This document shows, in pieces, positions 39,701-54,400 of a stretch of DNA of 64,000 nt (positions within the stretch are counted from its first letter, which is position 1; each line of letters opens with the position of its first letter). Source of the stretch: Pseudeuparius sepicola. Its lineage: Eukaryota > Arthropoda > Insecta > Coleoptera > Anthribidae. The stretch covers positions 21,171,096 through 21,235,095 of the forward strand of contig OY987308.1 in the NCBI GenBank assembly GCA_963920635.1, given 5' to 3'. The notes below the pieces were generated by a model that was given only the letters and a program-made list of their open reading frames with translations, did not search any database and was not told where the DNA came from. Position numbers and translations under genes: made by a program.

Positions 39701-42700
39701 ACGGAAACCTTGTCGTGTCGCTGTAAATTTCCATGATGGCAAAATATGGCGGGGCATAAATATACCAGTTATTTTAGCGAAAATTCCTTCCCCGACATTA
39801 ACAGCTTGTAGGATAGAGACGTTCACAAAAAAAGCATCGGGGTGTCTATATTTGTGCGTGCAATTCTAAAATTAAAATCTCGTTATTTTTAACTCGAGAA
39901 AATTCCTCCTTTAAAACTTTCCTCCAGAGGCCCTTAACAGTTATATTAATTTCGGTCCATCTCAAATTAATTGCCTTACTTTGGGAACTTATTTTTTTAA
40001 TTTCTCGAGTCGGAACTTCTGCCAAGTAATCTCGGGAAGTCTCGCAAAAAAACGCCTCTACGTTAATGACATTCTACTAGGGGGTGGGGGTAAATACAGT
40101 GTCCTTCAAAAAAGTCGCATCATGGGGGAAATTTATATACAACTAAAACATCCTTCATTATTTATAATTACAATTGCTAAAAAATATTTCTTTGTTCATT
40201 TTCTTGACTTGATATTGTCGGTTAGAATATCCACATTTAGTACGTTTGAATATCAATCTATTTTTTCATGGAGGCTGCACAACAGGCAGCAGTTTGGAGT
40301 TTCTATTGGGAAGCGCCGTGCCTCGTCATACTTGACCTAGGTAGAGCGATCGTCAAAGTCAAGCAACGCCGCGCGCAGTCGGTTCATGGACGGGTGATCC
40401 CTTATGATTATTTTTTGCCTAATAAAACTTTTTTTCCGATTTCAAAAAATATATATTACGTAGGTACCTTGGCACTGCAGTTCGTTTTATGACTTATGTG
40501 GTTTATTTGCCTCGGCCAGATGCCTCGGCATCTAAATCCCACATGAATTTTGTGGATTTGGTGATAAACAAAGACAATATTTAAATTGTTTATAATTTCA
40601 TAAGTATAAAAAAATTGCAAAAAAATTAACAATGCGTTCATTTTCAGGAAAAACTATTTGAAATTTAACCATTAGTCGTAATGCTAACATTTTGATCGAC
40701 ACTGCATACAGAATGTTTCTTTTAAAAAAAATTATTTAATAGAAATTAAAAAATTATTTCCTACCTGATTGAAACGAGAATCATGGCGAAGATTAGGTAC
40801 TTCCCCAAAAGCGGCACCACCAGAGATGTTGGCGGGATGATCTCTACGACCAGCAGGAAGAACACGTGTAGACTAATCAATATCGATATCGATAGTGTCA
40901 CCTGAAATGCAAAAAAAATCATGAAGTGTGCCTCCAAACTTGAAAGCGGAAAATGCAGGCTATGGAACCTGAATTTTATATAATTTCGGAGGCAAACACC
41001 CAGGGAAATCCCCAAAGTCTACTTGTCATAATCGCTTTTCCATATGCGCGGCAATACACAGGGTGATTTAGTATTTTGAGGCCTTAATATAACCCTCGTA
41101 TTTACCAAAGTAGTGGAGACATTGAATTAATATTTAGTACCCGATATCACTGCATGCAGACATAAGACACCTTAAACAATCAGTGGCGGAGAAGCGATCT
41201 TGGTTCGAATCGAGGTCGCGGCATTCTCATGTCTTTATAGATTCCCACAGGACTCCCACTAATTGATTAAAAAAATTGTTAAAACCACGATACACTTACC
41301 TACGGTATGTCACTAACGAATCCGAAAACAGGGCAACTATGCGCATCTACGTCAGTTGCGAATCACGAATTGTAAATAATGCATGGTGTCTTCGGTTGTG
41401 TTTTACGATTTTTTATAGTTTACAGTTTAATGTGTCAAGAAAAAAGTGTAAACAACTGACTGATCGTCAGTACAGCTCGACAGTGCTTCGAAATAGGCAA
41501 AAAATGCCAGGATGTGCAGTCAGCGTATGTCCAAATAATAATAGAAACAGTACGGAACGGAAAAATTAAGTATTATAGATTACCCAAGGACAATAATCTG
41601 GTAAGGAAACAGATTATTTATAGTACAGAGCATTGAAAATAGGGGACTCAACAGAGTTTATGCCTGGTCTATACAGCAAATAAAATAGAATGTGCAATAA
41701 AAAATTAGCCTTGTCATGGTTAAAGGGAATCATTATTTGATCCCTATTTTATTCACTATTTATTATGTTGTTTTGTTTGTTGTTTAACTATAAACTAAGC
41801 ATTAGTTATGCAGGTTGTGCCTGTGTCGAGGCTTGTGTGCATTAATTGGTAAATAAAGCTTTAATCGACATAAACCGACATAAACACTGGAAGGAAAAAG
41901 TTATATTTTTGGAAAGGCTTTGAATTTTATTTATCAATATCTTTGCCTATAACAAGTCATCTGTAAAATACTTTTTTTCGATGGAGAGTTTGTGTCGATA
42001 GAAGCCAAAACTTAGTTCAGGATTACCTTACTTACAATAAATGTATTACTTAGATACCTATATGATATTTTTTTATTATCTATCAATATACGGTCTTTTA
42101 AAAGAAAAATCCTGTTAATTTAACAAAATATATACATCAATTTTATTTGCATGCATACGATTAGCTACAACGCAAAGAAAACAAATTATTTGTAAAATTA
42201 TAATTATCAAATTAAATGTGTTTTTTTATCAACAGAATATTCATACATTTATCTAGTAATATAATCTACATATTTTTAACAACATTTATTTAAAAGAAAA
42301 CGTTTAAAATAAGCAAAAACCCATAAAAAAGTATCTATTGCTGTGTAAAACATATGGAGCAATTTAAATTCTGATTCGCAACTGACGTCACAAGGTGCGA
42401 CAGAGATAGGCATTTGGATGTGCAATGACATACCGTGGGTAAGTGTATCCTGGTTAAAACAATTAAATTATTTCCTTATTCAAGCTCTTAATCGAGCTAT
42501 AGCCGTAGGTACAGCTGAAAAAACGAGGCATATTTCCCAATAAAATTCCCAAGAAGGGTTATATCTAAACAAGGATTTCCCAAAGGGAATTTTGAGTAGG
42601 AAATGCTTTCCGAAAGATGATACAATTTAGGAAAAGAGCAAAACCCACTCGACCGTCCCGTAAACCCCTAGCTATTGTCAACGAATGCCAGTCTGGTGCT

Positions 42701-45700
42701 AAGGCCAGATAAAATTATTTTCAATAAAGGGCCCCGTATCTCGCGAAAGGTTCCTATTTTGAATAATGCCCTTTATGCTTGGATTGTCACGTTCCTGTGG
42801 CACTCAAGCCTTTCGGGCGCTCTAAATGAAAACCAGAGGCCAGTGCCATACCGCTTGTGCAAAGAAAAAAAATTTTTTTCTATTTTTTAATAAGTAGGTA
42901 TATATTTTTTCAAAGCTTGCCATGTAACATAAAACTCGTATTTCTTACGTTTCTTTACAAATATAAACGTAGTTTTTTACATTATCAATTGCGAATTATT
43001 ATTTTTTAATAATAAATAATAGTTATTTATGTACCAAGGCACTGAAGGCATGTGAAATTTAGTTGCCGAGACCTCTGGCCGAGGCAAATAAACCACATGA
43101 GTTATAAAAAGAACTTCAGTCCATCATAGGGGATCACCCGTCCATGAACCCTACTGCGCGCGGTGTTGCTTGACTTTGACGATCGCTCTACCTAGGTCAA
43201 GTATGACGAGGTTCGGCGCTTCCCAACGGAGACTCCAAACTGCTGCCTCTTGTGCAGTCTCCATGAAAAATAGATTGATACTCAAACGTACTAAAATATT
43301 ATACTGAAAGATTGCGCTGCTGTAGGTACCAATTTCGCAATATTGACGAAAAGTTAAATGGACCTTTATTGAATATTTTGTCACTTTTGACCGGCGATGG
43401 CTCCGCGTCTGACGTTTGATGTTTGCATCTCAAGGCCTACTTATTGAAAAAATTCTACAATATTGGGCTACTTCAGTGCCGATTTCTGTGCTTGTAATGA
43501 CGATTTTGAGACACTTCACTGCCGATTTCAAGACAAAATAATATGTACTATTTTTTGATAGGAACGAGACTTATATGGCCAAACTTAAATAATATTTCAG
43601 CATTGATTGATTTCGTGAGTTATTTGAGTTCAAAAGTTCCAGAGGCCGGAAAGATGATAAAGGGAAGCTAATAAAAGAATGTTTTCGCGAAGTTCCAGTA
43701 AATAAATTTTAAATCGACGGAAATATTGAGTTGCTAGAAGTTTTAACTTGGTCAGTATTACACCAGATTCGGACTCCTAGTTTTGTGAACGTGAAAATTA
43801 TTATTATTATCGACTTGTGAATACGCCAAATCGTCATAAACGCCGAACGATCTCTTTTAGTCTCTACAGGGTCGTGCATTATGAATGGAAGATCCAGAAA
43901 CCGGAGACGGTTAAACCCAGCAACCTATACAAAATGTTGCTCGTTCAAATTTCGCAATAACTTTTCATAGGATCTTGCTAGCGGCCAGGGGCGCTTCCAG
44001 GGTGACCAGAATTTGCTACACAAACCATAATTTCGCAAAGAAAAATTGTGACGTCCGAAATATTCCTTAATTTCAGTAATTAACACACCTCAGAACTTCC
44101 TCGTGCGAGTAGGCCACCTTTGAACTGGGACATCGGGTAAACTTGAGCGCCACCCCTATAATCCATTCCGATTCAGGCCGAGGCACCGTGTTACGGTTCA
44201 AAAAGTTTCAAGCGGATAAAGGGAAAGAAAAAAAGAAATTACCTTTTTTTTACAATAGAACACTTACATTTCTTCTTCAAATGCCTTTATTTATTTTGCT
44301 ATAACTTTGTTGTATTTAATTTGGTAATGCTTTAAATTCATGTTGGCTTTCCTATTGTCCGCTAATGTTTTCATAAAATTGGTTTCGCCTCCTAAAGTAG
44401 AGTAAAATAATTTTCTTTTATGACTAATTAAATTAATTGTTAACTTACCTGGAAATCCTTGCATTATACTTCTATCCGTTTCGCACTGCTTAGCGCGACC
44501 ACTGTGTAGGCGCATGTTTACCTTTTTCTGCGGGCTCGGGGACAATTTGCGATCGGCTTTACGAATTTCGCTTTCTTTATTGAAATAAATTTACTGGCTG
44601 ACCATTGTTTTCCAGCTATCATAGATAGATATAGGTAGTAGTTTCGCCTCACACGCCCTACCTAAAACAAATAAAATAACCGACTGATTAGTTTGATGGG
44701 TAGACAACAAACACATAAAATATTTAATAATTACAAGTGTTGCACACACCTTAGCGTCCTTCTATGATATTATTTCGTGGCCCCGCATCATTGTTGCTGT
44801 TATTGTTGCAACTATCTGTTATTTTTCTTCCAATTTCCACATATTTCGGAGAACCGACTTGCCAAACACGTCAATTGTCGCAAACGTCAAGTTCCCGATT
44901 TGATCGAGCAGTGTGTCATTAATTCGGTTTCTGCTAAAAGTCCCTAAGTCATGGATTTTGGCGCCTTCACGGAGAGGCTCGCCTTGGGGGGAAGTGCTTC
45001 CTTGTTTTTTTTTTTGGTGATGGTCGGTTGAGGTGAGAGTGGTCGAAGAGGACACGTTTTCTACACCGGGCAGTTTGCCAATTTTTCTAGAATTCATTCA
45101 GCAATACCGCAAGATTACTAGTCGCCAAATAGTTTAGTTTTGGGCTAGTCACGTATTTTACGTAATTTTCTTGAGGAATATTGTGACCCACCTTATTTTC
45201 ATATGGATTCGTCTTGACCATCACCACACCCTTCTCCACACCACGAGGCCACCTCCAACTTGGTAAGTCAGTTCGGAGTACAGTAATATTCCCTTATTTG
45301 TGCCCTAAACGCTAATGTGAGTAATGTAACATTTTAGGCCTTTTTCTCCATACCCCGGACGTCTTTCCCGGACGACAGAGTTAGATTGTCTCCCCATTGC
45401 ACAATCAGTCTTCAACAAACCTACATACCATACTCAGGGCGAAGTCGACCGTTCTGGGCAGCTATCCGCCACTTTATGTAATCACAAGAAAAACCCGCAA
45501 CCAGACTGGGTGGATAATCGACTTACCGGCAAGTCCTCTCCAGTTTATTACTATTATTATTTTAACTTAACATAGTGGCCAAGCGCGAGATAACTGCACA
45601 AAATAGTCAATTTATCAATTATTCTGCACCCTTAATTAGCCATTATAAAAGTTATCTGCTATATTTTGCCAAGTTACGTACCTTTTTATCATATTTATGC

Positions 45701-48700
45701 GTGTGCACCAGGTATAATATTATACACGGGGATTCCTTTGTTCTGTTTTTTTTTTCTTTAAGCCTGCCTGTTAATAATTATTATGCAATTGTTTGTAGCT
45801 TACCTAATTAATTATCTGTGATATTTGGTTGCTTTATCGAGATATCTATTTTATGGTGTGCTGTATTTTATTATTAGTAGCTTGGCCGATGTTCTCTAGG
45901 TTTACAAACTGCGAATATACCCTATAGTTGATAATTTACATATTTTGTTGTTATTGGCAAACAATATTTATTTCCCGTTTTTATAACCCCAGTCACCTGG
46001 GTTATACCTCTTTGTACTGTGTTGGGCACTACCAAAAGAAAAACGGGTGGCGCACTCAATTTCAAAGTATACCTTTCTCGATAAGGTATTCTACCTATAG
46101 GAGCTAGTCGGTGCATAACAAAGAGGTACCTAATTACTTTGTCAATCCTACAAGATACCGATAAATTTGATCATTCTTTTTTTTTTACTCGAACCCAGAT
46201 ATTAGGTAACAACCGAACTAAGCAAGCAAGTCGTCTTGGAATATCGCGTCGAATTTACTATTTAACATAAGACCGGCCGACGCCATTTTGCAAAACGGCT
46301 GGGACATTAATATTAAACGGTCGGGAAGTATTCAAATTTTGGGAAGACGACGGGAACGATTGGTCTCTACGAGTGATATTAAATTATGTATGCAGATGAA
46401 TGTTAGGGTCCGATATTTTCTATTTTTATAAGCGAGGACAGATGTATGCGTAGCCCCGATAGTTTTGAAGGGAAATAGTTATTTATGTACCAAGGCACTG
46501 ATGCTCATTTTTTTATGACTCATGTGGAATTCAGTCATAAAAAGAACTTCAGTGCCGAGCTACATATATTTTTTTTCGAAATCGGAAAACATGTTTTATT
46601 AGGCAAAAAAACAATCATAAGGGATAATCCGTCCATGAACCGACTACGCGCGGCGTTGCTTGACTTTGACGCTCGTTCTACCTAGGTCAAGTGTGATGAG
46701 GCACGGCGCTTCCCAACAGAAACTCCCAACTGCTGCCTGTTGTGCAGCCTCCATGAAAAACATATTGATATTCAAACGTACTAATTTTATTATATTGAAA
46801 GATTGCGCTGCTATAGGTAACAATTTCGCAATGTATATGAAAAATTAAGTGGGTCTTTATTGGCCGGGTTTTGAATATTTGGTGAGTTTTGACGCGCGAT
46901 GGCGCCGCGTCTGATGTTTGATGTTTACATCTCGCCAAGGCCTACTTATTGAAAAAATCGTACAATATTGGGCTAAATAATTTAAATTTATTTAATTGAT
47001 AATAATTTAAATTTTAGCGAATAAGCCTATTTTAAACGATTTTTTGAAGCAAAAGTTAACGCAAAAGTTAAATTTCAAAATAAATCACGAATAAAAAAAA
47101 TTACTCCATTTTTTAATTTCGAACGCGACAATAAATGAAGCAACTTAAAATCTACAAAACTTTTCAAACACCCGGCGTCCAAAAATGTATTACGATTTGA
47201 GAGAAATTTTTATGTTTTTTTTTTCAGACATCTGACGATTAACGTTCCGCCTTTGCGAAATGAAATTGGCGTCTAGTACGTTCAATTTCCGGACTATTTT
47301 TCAAAGCAAACAAATCTATCCCTCCTTTCGCGGCGAAATGCAAACTCAGCCCGTTTATTTATTTGATACTGATGCGGAAAAGTTGAAAAATTGAATTTAT
47401 TCAAGGCTTACCTGCCTCGAGAGCTATAGCACAGATATCGCGGAGTTTGTTGTTTCTTTCTTTGGCAACACGTTGAAATTTATATAGAAGTTTTGTGTAA
47501 CTATGATTTTAACTTTAAGCCTCTACTTTCAATCAGTATGGATAATTTGATAGACACAGGGTACAATATCAGACCAGGTAGCAAGGCTATTGTTTCTGTT
47601 GTGATGGCACTATATATTATTCTGTCATTTCACTTTGACGTGACATTATCTTTCAGAAAACTAAGTTGTTGAAGTTTTTTTTGAGTTAACGTTTAAAGTT
47701 TTGTTCTTTTATGTTAGGTATTTATGAATTACCTGTGAAACGAAATCTCGGGCTATTGCTTTTAAATTCTGCTTTTGCAAACTGAACAATTCACCATTCA
47801 CCATTGTAAGAGTAGGTATAAATTCACGAAATTAACTCACAGCGTACTCGCTTTGTCTGCCACATATAAAATTGCCGCAGTTCAAAACGACGTAACAAAA
47901 TCTATACACGGCAGGGTAGCCAGGCGCGGTGCCCTCTCTCTTTCCTTGTCTAAGGTTCAGGTTCGAAGCAACCAATGGCGAGGGATTAGGTAATTGGTAC
48001 ATTTATTATTAGAATAATACCTAATAAAATGTATTGTGTCTTATATGCAGATTTTAATTATAAACAAAAACGCCTTCTGGAAATTTTCGTGTTAACGGTT
48101 TCATGTCAAATTTGAAAATAAATGCTATATAGGTTGTTTTATCTTTCGTATTACTCTCCGGTGGTATTAATGCCCGGACCGGTGTTATTTTTCCCGTGCA
48201 AAAGGACAAAGGACATAGATCGTGGCCGTTCCGAGTCCTTTTTTGGCGCCAGGACTCTGCTTTCGACGGCATTCATGGACGGGCAGAAATAGATGACGCC
48301 GCCTGCCGCTACTCATCGATCGGCTTGGTTCGTACGGTTTTGGGGATAGTTTTCATAGAAATTTTTAAAAAATGGACGTAGAATATACAGGGTGAGTTTT
48401 TTTCGATGACCATTATGGGGATCTCGGAAACTAGCAGAGCTAGAACAAAGGTTAAATGGGGAAAGAATTGCGGTTTTGAATGCTCAATCTAATGCCCCTT
48501 TTGTATTTTTAAAAAAGTTCTTGGCTCACTAGATATTTTGAAAAGAGTGATTTTTTGCTATTTCATCATATCTCTGTAGCTCCGTTATATACAATTGTAC
48601 AAAAATTGTAGATAATTTTGGGATTAATAAGATAATCTAATCCAATATTTTATGTTGTTTGTGATTTTTGAGATATGACGTAACCTTGTGTTTTTTTAAA

Positions 48701-51419
48701 ATGTAAATTATAGTTGGCTGTGCGGCCTTATCAAATCGGCCATATTTTGAGCTTTCCAAAAGTACTTATAATTCTCGGCATAGTTATTATAAAAAATAAA
48801 ATAGCTATGGCCAATTTTCTGATTTTTTTAAATTTTCACATAGTCAGCCATGGAATATTTTCATAATTACGTTCTATTTTATAATAAGACATACTTCAAA
48901 CTTTCAAATATTTTATTTTTAGCTGGTAACAAAATGTAACAAAATAAAACAAAAATTAGCTCCAACACATAATTATTTGCCCGTAATAAATTACCTAGAT
49001 CAGCTCTATCCAAATAGTTGGATACGGAGAAATAGACCTATTTCCTGGCCGCCCCGATCTCCCGATTTGTCTGTTTTGGATTTCTTTTTGTGGGGAACAG
49101 TACAAAATAAAGTATGAGACAACTGTTGAATTAAGAGCAGCTGTTTTAGAAGCAATTGCCAGTATTGACAGGTGCTCTGTAAGAAAGGCAACAAATTCAG
49201 TTTTAAAAAGATGCAATATTTGCATAAATAATAATGGTGGATTGTTTGAACACTTTTTTATTTTAAAAGATAACCTTTTAAAATAATAATAATTTGAATT
49301 TGAGTTTTTTTAATTTTTGTTTTATTTTGTTACATTTTATTACCAGCTAAAAACAAACTATTAGAAAGTTTGAAGTATGTCTTATTATAAAATAGAACGT
49401 AATTATGAAAATATTCCATGGCTGACAATGTGAAAATTAAAAAAAAATCAGAAAATTAGCCATAGCTCTTTTATTTTTTATAGTAACTATGCCGAGTATT
49501 ATATCTTTGGCATGCTCAAAAAATGGCCGATTTTATAGGGCCACAGCCAGCTATGATTTACGTTTAAAAAACACAAGTTTATGTCATATCTCAAAAATCA
49601 CAAACAACATAAAAAATTGGATAATATTATCTTATTAAGCCCAAAATTATCTACAATTTTTGTCTCTACAGTTTTTCTGTATAATCAGAAATAACGGAGC
49701 TACAGAGATCTGATGAAATAGCAAAAAATCATTCTTTTCAAAATATCTAGTGAGCCATGAACTTTTTTAAAAATCCAAAAGGGGCATTAGATTGAGCATT
49801 CAAAACTGCAATTCTTTCCCCATTTAACCTTTGTTCTAGCTCTGCTAGTTTCCGAGATCCCCATAGTGGGCGTCGAAAAAACTCACCCTGTATATTAAAT
49901 GATGTAGTGGGAGGTGGGAGCGTGAAGCACGGGCAAATTGGAGAGTAGAGGCACAAATTCGAAAGTTTCCCGCTCGTCAGAAGTATCGTTACGCATAACT
50001 CTGCACCACCCCCTCCACCCTTCAGTCCGAATCATTTCGGCAGAAATTTCGTTTTCCTTTTTCCCCGATCGGTCGACGTATTTCCCTTAAAAATCGCCCC
50101 TCGGCCATCTCTCCAAATTACCGCCCTCATGCATAATTTAGTGGAGCAGTCTTCAACCGGCCGCCGTGGCCCCCGCTCCCACCCCTTTGAGAACGCAGCG
50201 CGAAAAAATAAATCGACCTGATGTCCTTTCGACGGAAATTTAATTCGGTTTTTTCCGGGAGATTTTGCCTTTAGAGTCGCCGATCGAAGTTTTTTCGTAC
50301 ATAGGTCGCGCCAGCGCAGTGGCTGATATAGGTGGTCTTGGACGTACCTACCTTCGAAAAAATTCGCTCGGTAAAAAAATACTTTTTTTCAATACCTACC
50401 CCAGTAGAAACATAATTAACTGGCAAGTTATAATATTCCCTATACAACTTTTATCTAAAGCTTCACAAAAAATAAAAAGTTATCTATATGGTTAGTGCTA
50501 GACTTGTGGACTCCCTGTACTTACAAGGAATAAATAAAGCATCTGGGCCAGACTAACATTTATTTTCCTGTATTTAAACTGGTGAACTGGTGTCGAAGAA
50601 CGAGTGTCATACACAACGTTGCCTATGTAGAAATTTCGATTAGCGACCCTAGTCAAAAAGTGTGCCTCAAACGATTCCTATCATCTCGATTTTTGTCGCC
50701 AAATTAGAATCTAGCAAGAAGTTTCTGATCTGAACTTTATTAAGGAAGTTATCCGTTCGATATCAGCAAAAAGTTTTTCAAAGTTTAATGCATTCAGATT
50801 AGAACCCTTTATTTGTTCCTACCTTTTCTCCACTATCAGATGGTAGGTAGAACGTGAGCACCGTCAAAAATGATATTCCCATGCATGGTATGATGATGTT
50901 TACTGTGTAGAACAATGTCTTTCTTCTCATTGTGATGTTGAAGGTTATGTCCAAATATGGTTCGTCGCAGCATGTGTAAAACTTTTCATTTCTGAAAAAG
51001 AAAGTTATTTTGTAACCCCAGTTTTTACTGGTCAAAAAAATTTACCCACTTTTCTGATTGTTGGTAACATTATAAGTCAATACCTCTATCTTCTAATGTT
51101 AACTAGAGAATAATTTATGTATTGATAGCCGTTGAGGTTCCACTGTTAATTTAAAGCTATGCTCTTTAATTAATGTGGAGTAGGTAATTAATTCTTCAGA
51201 GGTAATTGAAGCTGAATAACGATCGATAGTACACCAGAATCGCTTCAGAGATTGTGATCCATATCGTTGGATAATAACTTTAGACGTTTTAGCAGTTATT
51301 GAGATATAGAAGATTGAATTGAGTTCGAAAGTTTTATAATAATTTAATGACTAGTGCCCTTGTGTTATCGCTAAAGAAGTGAAAATGTATACAGGGTGGC
51401 CCACGACGAACTGCATCGA

Positions 51420-51463
<44 letters not shown>

Positions 51464-54400
51464 TGTAAGATTAGCGAGTGTAAATGTAATAATTACAAGA
51501 AAAGGTGATAATGGGCAAACACTCAAAGTTGACAAAAAGAAAAAGCTAGTAACCGCATACACGTGTTTCATGCTATTTGGCAATCATCAGTACGGTGTAA
51601 CATTAACCAAATCAAAAGATAGGCATGATTTGCTTTAGCAGCCTCCGTGGCGATGTTAGTACAAGCCCCAAAATAGGGGATGTGCTGACTGAAGCTGCAA
51701 ATGTGCTGTTGTCTCCTGCCTGGACTTCATTTGTTGCTTCCCAAATCATGCCTATCTTTTGATTTGGTTAATGTTACACCGTACTGATGATTGCCAAATA
51801 GCATGAAACACGTGTATGCGGTTACTAGCTTTTTCTTTTTGTCAACTTTGAGTGTTTGCCCATTATCACCTTTTCTTGTATATATATATATATATATGGA
51901 AAGAGATATGGAAAACTAAAAGTAGGAAAATTCTGAAAATTTGGAACCTCACCAATGCCGATGGGCGCTGATCAACTAAAATATTTTGGTGAATCTGGCA
52001 CTTCCGGTTATACCGGAAGCCGATATCAACTACTTTCTTATCTCAAATGGAACACCCTGTATATTATTGCATTTTTTGATTCTAGGCATCATTTTCGAAC
52101 AAAAACATGCAACATGTCCTATGTCTAAATCCAACCGTTTTTGAGATATTTGCAATTTTTCGAAAAAAAATACAGGTGCAGACCTAAAGTCAATTAGCAA
52201 TGTATACGAGGCTAATATGATTTTCCAAGCGTTAAGCAAACCCCGCATTTTTATGGGCGAAATGTGGGTTTTTCGTAAATTAATCGAAAATTACTGCATT
52301 TAGGTATAGGAAACCTTACACGAAGTTGTCATCATTTTTAGTGGTGAATAAGATCGCATCAAAAAAATGGGTGTTTCCATTTGAAAATTTCGAGATTTAA
52401 GCACATTTTGAATGTAATTTTTATTCATATTTTGTGAATAAGAAGGGATTTATTTCTCAGCAGAGATCACTAGGCCAGGGCTTCTCGATGCCAAAAATTC
52501 GTTTTGAAATTTCGCGGTTTCCTCGCATAAATTGCTAATTGAATTAGGTCTGCACCTGTAATTTTTTTCGGAAAAATGCAAATATATCAAAAACGGTTGG
52601 ATTTAGACATAGGACATGTTGCATGTTTTTGTTCCAAAATGATGCCTAGAATCCAAAAATGCAATAATATACAGGGTGTTCCATTTGAGATAAGAAAGTT
52701 GATATCGACTTCCGGTATAACCGGAAGTGCCAGATTCACCAAAATATTTTAGTTGAGCAGCGCCCATCGGCATTGGTGAGGTGCCAAATTTTCAGAATTT
52801 TCCTACTTTTAGTTTTCCATATATAGATCGATGCAGTTCGTGGTGGGCCACCCTGTATAGCTTAATCTTATCAAACTAGTGTGCTTGCCTGACTGCTGGA
52901 ACTTCCAGAATATCCCACTCGACGGACATGTAGAATTCCGAGAGGTCGACGCCAACCTCCACGACATTGCTTCCGGCTTTTTCATCCATATGTCTAAGGT
53001 CCACCTGGATAAGGTTGAAAGAAGGTTAGGTTTGCAGGAAAACGCTGTAAAACGTATCTACACAGCGTATGTACAATTCGAGGTATTATATACAATGTAC
53101 AGGGTAGTTATTTTACATAATATGTACGGCATACCATATTACATAGGAGACGACGACAACAGGCTAGTATATAACGTCCTACGATATTTAGAGGCATCCT
53201 AGAACTTTTTAGAATTTGTGGTTAGTTTTGGTGTTTATAAAAATCATAAAGCAATAATTTTTATTTTATAAATTATAACGAAATTTTGCTCACCCTGTAG
53301 ATATTTGTCCTGTTTTTGGGTATAGTTTTTTAATAAAGAAAACAATAAAAAAACATAATGGAAAGAAGAAAGAAGCGACAGAAAAAGGTTTATTAAATGG
53401 TGCGTTTAGTTTTAAGTTTATAAATTTATTTTATTTAAAGTGTTTACTGTATGATTCATGCAGGATGACAAATAAACGAAATAAAAGATGGTTACACACA
53501 GACATATTGTACTAAAACACTAAGAAAGTAGCATTCATGATTGCGGCAAAATTGTGTATATACAATGTGTTGTGAACTCGGTTATTTATCGAATTTTTTT
53601 AAGAGCAACAGATTTTATGGCGGACATTTCGTTAGCCTGTTGCATATATATAGATATAATAAAGGAGTGAAAGGAAGGAATGAAAAGGACAAGAAATTGC
53701 TTATGGCCCATTTCTGTCCCCTGCCAGACAGAAAACTGTAATAAAACTTAGAGGATCTATCTTGCCTTTATTCCTTTACTGATATAAATGAAAGTGGATT
53801 TTTCTTTATTTTCGTTAATAAACTACACAGATAAATAAGTTGTGCGGTGCGCTAGGAGGGAGGAAGAGTAGGGATGGCCGAGAAGGTAGAAAGTGATACG
53901 GTGACATTGATATAGTGGGGTAGGAAATATACAGTGTGATCCAACATCTTTTGATGATATTTAAAAATTTATCAATTGTAATATTATATAAACTATCCTG
54001 TGGATAACGAATAGGTACTGTTGGATCACCCTGTATATGAGAAACGAACAAAAAAGTAAATATAAAAAATTAAGCCCCACCGTGTATACGTAAGCTATTT
54101 ACAAGTTAGCACCTGGTCATTTCCTTTATTTGCGTAACAAGTAAATGACCAAGTATTTTCGTCCAAAACAGAAAGCTCTGATGCGCATATATAAAAGTTT
54201 TCAGCCAAAAAAAGCATGACACACATGAGCTAAACACAAAACTAATAATAATATGTTCTCATCATCGTTAATTTCTATTCTAAAAAAACCTCCCTTCAAT
54301 GGAAAAGGTATAAAATTGGTGGTGGCTCAAAAATCTGCAGTTTGCACCACGGAAAACTAAAAAAACGCCTTTCTACACAAATCTAAATGGAGAAGGATAT

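Noticed and set aside
41185..41235. GGTTCGAATC, resembling a tRNA B box, with a nearby GTGGCGGAGAAGC
   Set aside because: The A-box-like and B-box-like parts are only a few bases apart and no cloverleaf can be folded, so neither a tRNA nor a clear SINE is supported.
44819..45097. 92-codon minus-strand frame starting with ATG in a receptor intron
   Set aside because: No recognisable domain, Ser/Thr/Lys-rich low complexity, and no supporting context.
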